Below are positions 46,844 through 54,490 of a DNA stretch of 64,000 nt, one piece after another. The notes under the pieces were generated by a model, which was given only the letters and a program-made list of their open reading frames with translations, did not search any database and was not told where the DNA came from. Origin of the DNA: an uncultured Pseudodesulfovibrio sp. (GTDB taxonomy: Bacteria; Desulfobacterota; Desulfovibrionia; Desulfovibrionales; Desulfovibrionaceae); NCBI RefSeq assembly GCF_963677845.1, contig NZ_OY782498.1, positions 258,001 through 322,000 on the forward strand, read 5' to 3'. The stretch's first letter is position 1. Each line of letters begins with the position of its first letter. The translations under genes and the position numbers were made by a program.

Positions 46844-47458
46844 TTAGGTCAGGCCCAATTCATCCAAAGCGACATAGAGTTCCCGGCTGATCCAGGCATC
46901 GGTGGCCGCATAGTTGACCTGTTGCGGCGTGAGTTTTTCTTTGGCCCAGTTGGAACATTGTGCGGATTTGGAGATACGGAATCCAAGGAGATTGGCAGCC
47001 ATATTGCGCAAGCCGTGCGTTTGCATTCTGGCTTTGGCGGATACATCGGACAGGTCTATGAATCCACTTGGCTTGAATTTGGCGAGGCGTTGCAGGCCCA
47101 AAATGTCATCACGGACGGCAACACCGGTCTTGATGATGTTTTTGTTGGCCAACAGATCGCATAGGCCATCATCCATGGGAAGGATGTTGATCTGAAAGAC
47201 ATAGGCGCAGTCCGCTGTCGCCAATTGAAGAAGGGACGGTGGCCCTGGTTTTTTGCCTTTTTTGAACACGGGACGTGTTTCAGTGTCGAAACCAAGGAGA
47301 TCATATCTTGTCATTTCTTTCAGGGCTTGGGCACGTTGCTTTTCCGTGCGGATAACCTTGATTTCTCCTTCGTATCGGCGAAGGGGCATGGCGTTGATCT
47401 CGTCCTTTGTAAAGGCGCGGAGGTATTCCGGCGATATGTCTGTGGCGTCCGTGGTCAT
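46844..47458 (-). CDS. DEDDy-type 3'-5' exonuclease (RNase D-like)
   Basis: 204 residues. Three exonuclease motifs are seen: 'GFDTETRP' (DxE), 'IKTGVAVRDDILGL' and 'QVNYAATDAWIS' (Y..xD). The single-domain size without HRDC domains fits small ribonuclease D-like or WRN-like exonucleases that trim RNA or DNA ends. No neighbour suggests a specific partner. Confidence 0.85.
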   Translation of the reverse strand: MTTDATDISPEYLRAFTKDEINAMPLRRYEGEIKVIRTEKQRAQALKEMTRYDLLGFDTETRPVFKKGKKPGPPSLLQLATADCAYVFQINILPMDDGLCDLLANKNIIKTGVAVRDDILGLQRLAKFKPSGFIDLSDVSAKARMQTHGLRNMAANLLGFRISKSAQCSNWAKEKLTPQQVNYAATDAWISRELYVALDELGLT

Positions 47459-47561
47459 TTGTGCAGTACTTTGCTGTTTGAAGTTGCGCGATGGTTGTAC
47501 ATTACAGCCCGTTCGTCAAGCCTTGGTTCCGCTTAATATGATTTTCAATAGGTGTTTGTTG

Positions 47562-48224
47562 TTAATCAGACACGATGCCTGAAGAGTGACATGGCGCCAT
47601 GTTTCTGCGCCACCAGTATGCGCCGTTGCAGCGTTCGGCGGTCAGGCCAACATCTCTGGGACTGTTGTTTCGGCTGATGTTTTCAATGAACTGTTTTTGT
47701 GTGGCGGCATCCAGCGCGTCAGCCACGTCGTCGAGAGTTGTCTTACCCGTTTCCAAAGATTTGATTTGCAATGATGCGGCATCGCTTATGATTCGTTGGG
47801 AGGAAAGGGCTGTGACAAAGGTTTGTAATGTCTTGACCGTGTTTTCGGAATCTCCAAGCCGGGCGTATGACAAGGCCGTATAGAGGGCGGGTTCCCACAT
47901 GCGCTTGTCTCTGGTCAGTGTGATTTTCATGGTGTCTATGCATTCCTGATAGCGCTTTGCAGAATAAAAGGAGATGCCAGCTTTGGCCAGAGTAGAAGGG
48001 AAGCGGGTTGTTCTGCTCGGAGGATCAGCTTTGAGGGCGTCGCCATATGCATCTGCCGCCCTGACAAAATACCCTTCAGCCTTGGCTGTCTGTTGGGTTG
48101 TGTAAGTACGCCATGCGCGTTCGAAATTTTTGTCACCGTTCTGGACCGACCTCCAGCCCTGTGCTGAGGCAACGGTGGCGAACAACAGGATTGCAGTCAG
48201 AGTGATTATGGAAATTCTATGCAT
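47562..48224 (-). CDS. Secreted TPR-like protein
   Basis: 220 residues. A signal peptide ends 'ATVASAQ' and AAAAGGAG precedes the ATG at 48224. The middle (about 50-150) looks like TPR helices ('AEGYFVRAADAYGDALKAD', 'PALYTALSYARLGDSENTVKTL'). The C-terminus has a Cys-rich short region. It probably mediates protein contacts in the periplasm. It is followed upstream by the hypothetical at 48242. Confidence 0.7.
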   Translation of the reverse strand: MHRISIITLTAILLFATVASAQGWRSVQNGDKNFERAWRTYTTQQTAKAEGYFVRAADAYGDALKADPPSRTTRFPSTLAKAGISFYSAKRYQECIDTMKITLTRDKRMWEPALYTALSYARLGDSENTVKTLQTFVTALSSQRIISDAASLQIKSLETGKTTLDDVADALDAATQKQFIENISRNNSPRDVGLTAERCNGAYWWRRNMAPCHSSGIVSD

Positions 48225-48241
48225 ATAGTACTCCTTTTGGG

Positions 48242-48988
48242 TCAGGGCATATATGCCCTAGCTATGCGGAAAATGTCGTCGTAAGCATATTTGTTACGTA
48301 TTGCGAGGGCCATTTCCATGGCCATGTCCATCTTGCGTCCTGTTTCCACCAGCACTCGATCTCTGATACCTTTCATGTGGTAGGTCAGAAAGTCCGCTTC
48401 GAAATTGTCGATGGCCAGAGACACGCCTTCGGAAAAGAATCGAGACCCCGTGTGTGGAATGAATTGTTCCAGATTTTGTCGGCCTTCGCGCCGTGCGAAC
48501 ATGACAAAGAACAGCAACTTCACCAACAATCTGTCAGCCTGGAGTTTGTGGTCCACGGACAACAGTGTGTCGAGATTGACGCCTCTTGGCCTGATGGCGT
48601 CAAACATGGCGGTGGCCATGTCGAAGGCTCGGTCTTCGGTCATGAGCGGGTGGGCGAATTTGGAATCCATCCGTACCAATGTTATACGTGGATTCTCGCC
48701 GGATGCGATGGCATATATGGCGAGACGCATAAGATCTATTTTAGTGCGATAATCGTCGAGCTGAATTTCTCGTTTGGCCTGGGTCAGACGGCGGATCAAT
48801 GGAATGTCGAGATTGGAAAATGCCGTTTCAAGCAGATGCAGAATGAACGGCTCAACAGTGTTGGCGATCTCTTCATCCAGAATGGCACGGCCTTTTTTGG
48901 CATCCATTATCTTTTTAATGGACAACCAATAGGCGGCCAATCCCTCGACGGGCATCTCCAGTATATCAAGTTCCTGAGGCTTTTCCAT
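48242..48988 (-). CDS. Hypothetical protein
   Basis: 248 residues, soluble and mostly helical, without motifs I recognise. It begins 'MEKPQELDILEMP', uses ATG 48988 and lacks a strong ribosome site. It lies 17 bases upstream of the TPR-like gene on the same strand and the two are probably one unit. The lgt gene diverges from it. Confidence 0.65.
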   Translation of the reverse strand: MEKPQELDILEMPVEGLAAYWLSIKKIMDAKKGRAILDEEIANTVEPFILHLLETAFSNLDIPLIRRLTQAKREIQLDDYRTKIDLMRLAIYAIASGENPRITLVRMDSKFAHPLMTEDRAFDMATAMFDAIRPRGVNLDTLLSVDHKLQADRLLVKLLFFVMFARREGRQNLEQFIPHTGSRFFSEGVSLAIDNFEADFLTYHMKGIRDRVLVETGRKMDMAMEMALAIRNKYAYDDIFRIARAYMP

Positions 48989-49107
48989 GGTGGTACGCTT
49001 TTGGGTTGACGGGGCGATAAAAAAAGAGACACCCTGTCGATTGCACGCGAGTGTACCTGAATTTCAGAAGAAAACAAAGAGACATACCGCATACGGAGAG
49101 CACATTT

Positions 49108-49890
49108 ATGCTGGAATATCCACAATTCGATCCGACCATGGTGTCCATAGGGCCGCTTGAGCTTCGCTGGTATGGCATGATGTATGTCTTCGGCATCCTG
49201 TCCGGCTGGCTGCTCGGTCGATACAGAGCGACCAAACCGTGGAACAAAATGACGCCCAAGCTTATGGATGATTTTATCACTTGGGCCATACTTGGTGTCG
49301 TACTCGGTGGGCGTATCGGTTATGTTTTGTTTTACAACGGGAGTTTCTATTTTTCCAATCCACTCAAGATTTTTGCGGTATGGGAAGGCGGTATGTCATT
49401 TCATGGCGGTATGCTTGGTGTGCTGGTGGCCATATGGTTGTTTGGTCGCGCCAATAACATGACCTTTATGGAATTGGGTGATTTCGTGTCCCCATTGGTG
49501 CCTCCCGGGCTTTTCTTTGGACGTATCGGTAATTTCATTAATGCTGAATTGTGGGGCCGCTATACAGATTTGCCTTGGGCTATGCCTTTTCCCGGCGCGG
49601 GAGGATTGCCTCGTCACCCTTCACAGCTTTATGAAGCAGCTCTCGAAGGACTCGTCCTTTTTGCTGTGGTCTGGTGGTATTCTTCCAAGCCGCGTCCCAA
49701 GGGATGCGTTGGGGCGTTGTTTCTGCTCGGTTACGGGTGTTTCCGCTTCCTTGTGGAATTCGCGCGCGAACCTGACAGACATCTCGGTTTTATCGCCTTA
49801 AACTGGATGTCCATGGGGCAGTTGTTGTGTATGCCCATGATCCTTTTCGGTGTTGGTTGGATATGGTGGTCCTATCGGAAGGTTGTGTAA
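49108..49890 (+). CDS. lgt: Prolipoprotein diacylglyceryl transferase
   Basis: 260 residues from ATG 49108 (GGAGAG eight bases upstream). Seven membrane helices and the lgt signature 'GRIGNFINAELWGR' are intact, with 'HGGMLGV' and 'HPSQLYEA' nearby. It adds diacylglyceryl to the lipobox Cys of lipoproteins, such as that encoded at 58314-59534. Confidence 0.97.
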   Translation: MLEYPQFDPTMVSIGPLELRWYGMMYVFGILSGWLLGRYRATKPWNKMTPKLMDDFITWAILGVVLGGRIGYVLFYNGSFYFSNPLKIFAVWEGGMSFHGGMLGVLVAIWLFGRANNMTFMELGDFVSPLVPPGLFFGRIGNFINAELWGRYTDLPWAMPFPGAGGLPRHPSQLYEAALEGLVLFAVVWWYSSKPRPKGCVGALFLLGYGCFRFLVEFAREPDRHLGFIALNWMSMGQLLCMPMILFGVGWIWWSYRKVV

Positions 49891-49905
49891 TTCGGCTTTC
49901 GATAG

Positions 49906-50012
49906 CGGCATATCTTCGTGGTTGGAAAGGTTGCGTCTGTCCTCGCCGTACTGGAGTACGGCTGTGGGAAACGTAAACCTTTTCGTCGAGGGCCTGCATC
50001 ACTCTTACAAAC
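49906..50012. other. Candidate structured element after lgt
   Basis: A perfect 8-bp stem GCCGTACT-GG-AGTACGGC (49945-49962) lies inside weaker outer pairs AAAGGTT (about 49926) and AACCTTT (about 49977). No T-run follows, so it is not a standard terminator. Function unknown. Confidence 0.4.
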
Positions 50013-50054
50013 TTCACGACAAGTTTTTATGATGCCGTTAGCGGGCGGTCTCTT

Positions 50055-50831
50055 TTAGAATTTTGGGATTTCAATCTCAAATAATTTATTCCAATGCTTG
50101 CCCGTGACGTACAGTCGACCTGTTTGCGCGTTGAAGGCAATACCGTTGGCTACACCGCTGTCTTCTGAAAGTCGTTCTCGCAGGGGGGACAGATCGATTC
50201 GTCCTTGAACCAGACCCGATTTCGGGTCGATGATTACCATTATGTCGGATTTCCATATGTTCGCGTAGAGTAATCCGTTTACGTACTCAAGCTCATTGAG
50301 GAGTCTGACCGGCATGTTGTTATCTGTGACGGTGACTGTCTTTGTCAGGGTGAAGTCTTTAGGTGCATGAAAGCGCAAGGTGTCTGTACCGGAAGAAAGG
50401 ATGAAGTGTGTCCCGTCAAAGGCCAGCCCCCATCCCTCTGTCATTTCTGATTGTTTTCGATAGGTGAAAGACGTGCGTTTTTTCATGTCTTTCAGTCCAT
50501 AAATAAACCCTGTGCCTGAGCGCCATGTGAGCAAACGGAACGAGTCTTCAAACGGGGCCATGCCCTCGGCGAAGTACGTTTTTTTTAACGGGACGGTTTG
50601 CAGATGGCGCCCTGTTTTTAGATCGACTTTTGCCAGAAAAGACCGCCCATAGCCCCCAGATGACTCATAGAGTGTCCCTTCATGAAAAAAAAGTCCTTGC
50701 GTCGATGCAGCCGGATTGTGTGGGAATTCCATAATGAGTGTGCAAGGGAGAGTTTCTGTTTCGGCGTAGACTATTGTCGTGCAGACCAGAAAGGATAAAA
50801 AGAAGAAGAGTATGAAAGTCGCTTTGCGCAT
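50055..50831 (-). CDS. Secreted glutamine cyclotransferase-family protein
   Basis: 258 residues from ATG 50831. Signal peptide ('ILFFFLSFLVCTTIVYA'), then a beta-propeller of the glutaminyl-peptide cyclotransferase type: 'HNPAASTQGLFFHEGTLYESSGG', 'NELEYVNGLLYANIWKSD' and 'VANGIAFNAQTGRLYVTGKHWNKL'. The family turns N-terminal Gln into pyroglutamate. The exported location suggests action on secreted proteins. A longer frame upstream is not used. Confidence 0.85.
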   Translation of the reverse strand: MRKATFILFFFLSFLVCTTIVYAETETLPCTLIMEFPHNPAASTQGLFFHEGTLYESSGGYGRSFLAKVDLKTGRHLQTVPLKKTYFAEGMAPFEDSFRLLTWRSGTGFIYGLKDMKKRTSFTYRKQSEMTEGWGLAFDGTHFILSSGTDTLRFHAPKDFTLTKTVTVTDNNMPVRLLNELEYVNGLLYANIWKSDIMVIIDPKSGLVQGRIDLSPLRERLSEDSGVANGIAFNAQTGRLYVTGKHWNKLFEIEIPKF

Positions 50832-50964
50832 TGAATAGTCATCCTTGCGAATGGCAGGTCGGAAAGAAACATCAAGGGATGTGTCTTTCCGACCTGGGGG
50901 AAAGGAGGCAGGAAGTCGGGTCTCGTAGTGGGAGGGTGGACCCGGAAGGCTGCTTCCTAACGTG

Positions 50965-51591
50965 CTATTGCTTGACGGCATTGATGCCGCCGAGTGAGAA
51001 TTTAACGACATGGTCAATAAATGCGTCGATGTTTTCGTCCATGCTTGGCCGGTTCGGCGTCAACCGTTCCAAAATAGGCTGGATGAGCAATTGGTCGAGT
51101 ATTAAGGCCCAGACGTTGGCACTGCAAAATGCCATAGTCATTTCAGGGGTGTCAGGGCCCATGATGTCTTTCATAATCTGGCGTAGTTCGTTGGCGCGCG
51201 CTTGAACCTGTCGGCGGACGATGAAGTCGAGATGTTTACTCGGTTTGGCCATTTCCCGCAGAAAAATCGACCATCTGTGTGAGGTCATACCATTGCCCAT
51301 TCGGTATATTTCTGCAATGAGACCTCGAACGAATTCATGCAGTCTTTCTTCGGGTTGCAAAGAATCACTACTTATCTTTTCCCAATCTTCACCTTTGGGG
51401 AAGATTTCTTCCAACACAGCAGCATATAGGCCGTTTTTGCTACCATAATGATAATTGACTGCGGCGACATTGGCTTTGGCGCGGCCGCATATGTCTCGTA
51501 CGGTTGCCGAGTCGAAGCCTTTGTCTGCAAAAACTTCAATGGCTGCGGACAAAAGTGCTGCTTTGGTGTTGACGTCTTGTGGTTCGTTCAT
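50965..51591 (-). CDS. TetR-family transcriptional regulator (CecR-like)
   Basis: 208 residues from ATG 51591. N-terminal HTH: 'LLSAAIEVFADKGFDSATVRDICGRAKANVAAVNYHYGSKNGLY'. The C-terminal ligand domain ('SHRWSIFLREMAKPSKHLD') resembles CecR (YbiH). Its targets are unknown; the nearest gene on its strand is the cyclotransferase downstream. Confidence 0.87.
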   Translation of the reverse strand: MNEPQDVNTKAALLSAAIEVFADKGFDSATVRDICGRAKANVAAVNYHYGSKNGLYAAVLEEIFPKGEDWEKISSDSLQPEERLHEFVRGLIAEIYRMGNGMTSHRWSIFLREMAKPSKHLDFIVRRQVQARANELRQIMKDIMGPDTPEMTMAFCSANVWALILDQLLIQPILERLTPNRPSMDENIDAFIDHVVKFSLGGINAVKQ

Positions 51592-51737
51592 ATCTTTATT
51601 ATCTGTTTGACGAATTTGAGTTCGGATTGCTTGAAACAGTTGTTTTAATTTCCATAGCAAATACAGGGTGTAAGTCAAGAGTATTTTGCCGACGAGATTG
51701 TGTCGGATGCAGCATATTGTGAGTCAAGGAGTAGATT

Positions 51738-52586
51738 GTGGACGTTGTTTTGGCTGAAACAGCCGGTTTCTGTATGGGAGTGGATCTCGCGTTGACGCGG
51801 TTGGATGATTTGATTGCCAATGCGGATGGGCGCCCCATCTATATTTTGGGGCCTATTATCCATAATCCTCAGGTGCTCAAGCAGTACGCCGAAAAAGGTG
51901 TGGTCATGGTGGATACTCCCGAGGAAGTCCCCAGTGGCGCATATGTTGTCATTCGCGCTCACGGCATTACTCGGCAGGTCGAGGAAGGACTCAAGGCCCG
52001 CGATGTACATATCAAGGACGCCACATGCCCTCGGGTCAAAAAAGCGCAATTGCTTATAGCGCGTCATACAGATGAGGATTCTATTCTTCTGTTGTATGGT
52101 GAAGCAGATCACGCAGAAGTCGCCGGCTTGGTCAGTTATGCAGGCAACGGACATTTTGTATTTGGTTCTCCTGAAGAACTTGAGCAGTACGAGCTGGCTA
52201 AAGATAAAAAATATGTTTTGGCCGCACAGACCACACAAGATAGGGTGTTGTTTGACCAAATAGCTGAACGGTTATCTTCGGATGAAGATGTCGAAGTGAC
52301 CGTACTCAGTACTATTTGTGACGCTACCAAACTCAGGCAGGCTGAAGCCAAAAAACTCGCTTCCGAAGTTGATTTCATGGTTGTCGTCGGTGGATACAAC
52401 AGTGGCAATACTCGTCGATTGGCTCAGGTTGTTTCCGATGCGGGGACTCCGTGCAAGCACGTCGAAATATTCAGTGAACTGCCGTTAAAGGATTTGGCGG
52501 GCTATTCCCGGGTAGGAGTTACTGCTGGAGCATCCACTCCGCGAGTTCTTATTGATGAGGTGCTCAGCGGCCTTGGGTCTTTGTAA
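51738..52586 (+). CDS. ispH: 4-hydroxy-3-methylbut-2-enyl diphosphate reductase
   Basis: 282 residues from GTG 51738 with AAGGAG nine bases upstream. Three conserved Cys that hold the [3Fe-4S]/[4Fe-4S] cluster are seen in 'AGFCMGV', 'DATCPRVKK' and 'STICDATKLRQ'. It makes IPP and DMAPP, the last MEP step. With ispG, dxs and ispA in this window, half of the prenyl route is nearby. Confidence 0.96.
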   Translation: MDVVLAETAGFCMGVDLALTRLDDLIANADGRPIYILGPIIHNPQVLKQYAEKGVVMVDTPEEVPSGAYVVIRAHGITRQVEEGLKARDVHIKDATCPRVKKAQLLIARHTDEDSILLLYGEADHAEVAGLVSYAGNGHFVFGSPEELEQYELAKDKKYVLAAQTTQDRVLFDQIAERLSSDEDVEVTVLSTICDATKLRQAEAKKLASEVDFMVVVGGYNSGNTRRLAQVVSDAGTPCKHVEIFSELPLKDLAGYSRVGVTAGASTPRVLIDEVLSGLGSL

Positions 52587-52800
52587 TTGGTTTGAATAGA
52601 AAGTTTTTTTGATGAGTAAAAAGCAGGGACCAGGCGGTCCCGGATGGAAAGAGTTTTCCGGAAGCTGACCCTGGTCCCATGCCCCATGCCACAGCCACAT
52701 CAAGCTGTCCTTTTTTGTCGACCAGGGCAGTGGAGGGCGTTGGTCGGGACCGCACTGGTCGCGGTCGTGAGGATGCAGCAGTGACGGCTCCGATGAGAAA
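52587..52800 (+). other. Structured non-coding stretch after ispH
   Basis: A nested hairpin at 52626-52678 has outer arms GGGACCAGG and CCTGGTCCC and an inner stem GGAAA/TTTCC. A short T-run follows about 30 bases later, so a weak terminator is possible. A 19-codon frame at 52612-52668 lacks a ribosome site. Confidence 0.4.
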
Positions 52801-52975
52801 AAACGGTATGCGGTGAAATTTTATCGCATGCTGTATGTATACGCTTTTCCTTTCGTGCTGGTATTATTTTTATCCCTTTAAAGGGTACGGTGTCTGACCG
52901 GGGGTAAAAGGAAATGCCTTGTGGTCAAAGGCCGCAAGGCATACCGTCGCGAAGAGAACATCCTATGATCAAAAA
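52800..52975 (+). promoter_or_regulatory. Candidate riboswitch-like leader of moaE-like/moaA
   Basis: A multi-stem segment between the ispH hairpin and the MoaE-like gene: ACGGT (about 52886) can pair with ACCGT (about 52943), enclosing GCCTTG...CAAGGC (52915-52940). Gene context and the 'TGGTCAAAGGCC' loop recall the Moco-sensing leaders before moaA in many bacteria. The match was made from memory of the motif and is tentative. Confidence 0.35.
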
Positions 52976-52986
52976 AGGAGTATGCC

Positions 52987-53349
52987 ATGGATATTAACAA
53001 AGCACTTGAAGATCTGAAAAAAGAACCCGGTTTTGCCGATAACGTGGGAATGGTACTCGTTCATAACGGTATTGTGCGCGGCTGGTCTCGTAAGGATCGG
53101 AGTGAAGTGACAGCCATTGAAGTGACACCTGATCTGGAAAAGATTGAGGAAATTCGTACGGCAATCGAAGCCTACGAAGGTATCTTTAGAGCGAAGGCAT
53201 TCGCCTTGTCGGGCCGTATGCAGCCCGGTGACGATGTACTGTTTTTGATCGTGGCCGGTGATATTCGTGAAAACGTGAAAGCAGCCCTCGCTGACTTCCT
53301 TGATAGGGTCAAGGCAGAAGCTGTTACCAAGAAAGAGATTTTTGCCTGA
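52987..53349 (+). CDS. MoaE-like molybdopterin synthase large subunit
   Basis: 120 residues with AGGAG seven bases before the ATG. Alignment to MoaE: 'VHNGIVRGWSRKDR' matches the substrate loop, 'LSGRMQPGDDVLFLIVAGD' matches the central strand and 'VTKKEIF' keeps the catalytic Lys region. The usual 'AHR' segment is reduced to 'DIRENV'. It is shorter than typical MoaE (about 145). MoaE makes molybdopterin from cyclic pyranopterin. The small subunit moaD is not nearby. Confidence 0.7.
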   Translation: MDINKALEDLKKEPGFADNVGMVLVHNGIVRGWSRKDRSEVTAIEVTPDLEKIEEIRTAIEAYEGIFRAKAFALSGRMQPGDDVLFLIVAGDIRENVKAALADFLDRVKAEAVTKKEIFA

Positions 53350-53358
53350 GGAAATTCC

Positions 53359-54363
53359 ATGCACGCTCCCATTCAAGACAGTCATGGCCGTACGGCCAGC
53401 TACATGCGCATCAGTGTCACGGACCGTTGTAATCTTCGGTGTACCTATTGCGCCGGGGAAGGAATGGAATTCATTCCTCATCCCGACATCCTGCGATACG
53501 AAGAGATTCTGGATCTCATTTCATTGGCCGAGGAATTTGGCGTTGAAAAGGTTCGTTTTACCGGTGGCGAACCGTTTGTCAGAAAAGGTTTCGCGGAATT
53601 CATGATGAAAGCGGCCCAGCGTTTTCCCGAGGTCGACATGTGCGTGACAACTAACGCCACATTGATCGGTGATCATGTTGAGCACCTTGCCAAGGCCGGT
53701 GTGAAACGGATGAATATCTCTCTGGACACCATGGATCGGGCTAAATACGAGAAAATTACTGGTCGGGACGAGTATCATACGGTTCGAGAAAATATTGATC
53801 GCTGTCTGGACGCAGGAATGACCGTCAAGGTTAACAGTGTGGCCATGAAGGGAGTTAATGACAATGAATTGCCGGGATTCGTGGAATTTGCTTCGGAGCG
53901 AAATCTTGATTTTCGGTTTATCGAATTTATGCCTGTGGGTACGGAAACGGGCTGGAAAGATGACCTTGTCTGGACCGCAGACGAAATTTTAAATGAAGCC
54001 AGTGAACTGACCGAATTGCGACCATCCGTTAATGGAAGCAAGCATGGGCATGGACCTGCACGGATGTATGACATCGTGAATGGTAAGGGGCGTATTGGCT
54101 TGATTTCGCCTTACACCAATCATTTTTGTGCCACCTGCAACCGATTGCGTATCACTTCGGACGGGTTGCTCAGGACCTGTCTTTTTTCGGACAAGGTCTA
54201 TAACCTTCGTCCGGCTCTTCGTAATTCCAAACTCGGTGTCGAGTTCGTGGAGCGTATTATCCGTGCTGCGAATCGAAGCAAACCCATTGGGCATGAATTA
54301 CTTAAAAAAATGCCCGCAGGGCAAGGGGTCTGTCAAACTCGTATGGCTTCCATCGGTGGGTAG
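53359..54363 (+). CDS. moaA: GTP 3',8-cyclase
   Basis: 334 residues. N-terminal radical-SAM motif 'CNLRCTYCAG', a second Cys group 'CATCNRLRITSDGLLRTC' for the C-terminal cluster, and the conserved Gly-Gly end ('SIGG'). It rearranges GTP to 3',8-cH2GTP, first step of molybdopterin synthesis. It starts nine bases after the MoaE-like gene, with GAGGAAA six bases upstream. The terminator at 54436 closes the operon. Confidence 0.96.
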   Translation: MHAPIQDSHGRTASYMRISVTDRCNLRCTYCAGEGMEFIPHPDILRYEEILDLISLAEEFGVEKVRFTGGEPFVRKGFAEFMMKAAQRFPEVDMCVTTNATLIGDHVEHLAKAGVKRMNISLDTMDRAKYEKITGRDEYHTVRENIDRCLDAGMTVKVNSVAMKGVNDNELPGFVEFASERNLDFRFIEFMPVGTETGWKDDLVWTADEILNEASELTELRPSVNGSKHGHGPARMYDIVNGKGRIGLISPYTNHFCATCNRLRITSDGLLRTCLFSDKVYNLRPALRNSKLGVEFVERIIRAANRSKPIGHELLKKMPAGQGVCQTRMASIGG

Positions 54364-54435
54364 ATTTCACCATGTGACAGTTGACCAGAGAGGAGCGTTT
54401 TAGTTTATAATTCCTCTTGGATATTAATGATAAGG

Positions 54436-54470
54436 AAAGGCCTGCTTTTATGTAAAAGCAGGCCTTTTTA
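54436..54470. terminator. Bidirectional terminator after moaA
   Basis: AAAGGCCTGCTTTTA and TAAAAGCAGGCCTTTTT form a 15-bp stem with a two-base loop. It lies between convergent moaA and the DUF748 gene and can end both. Confidence 0.92.
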
Positions 54471-54490
54471 TGTACTCGATAGTCGATAGG

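Noticed and set aside
52612-52668. An 18-residue frame beginning 'MSKKQGPGGPGWKEF'
   Set aside because: No ribosome site lies upstream and it is inside a hairpin; too little support for a gene.
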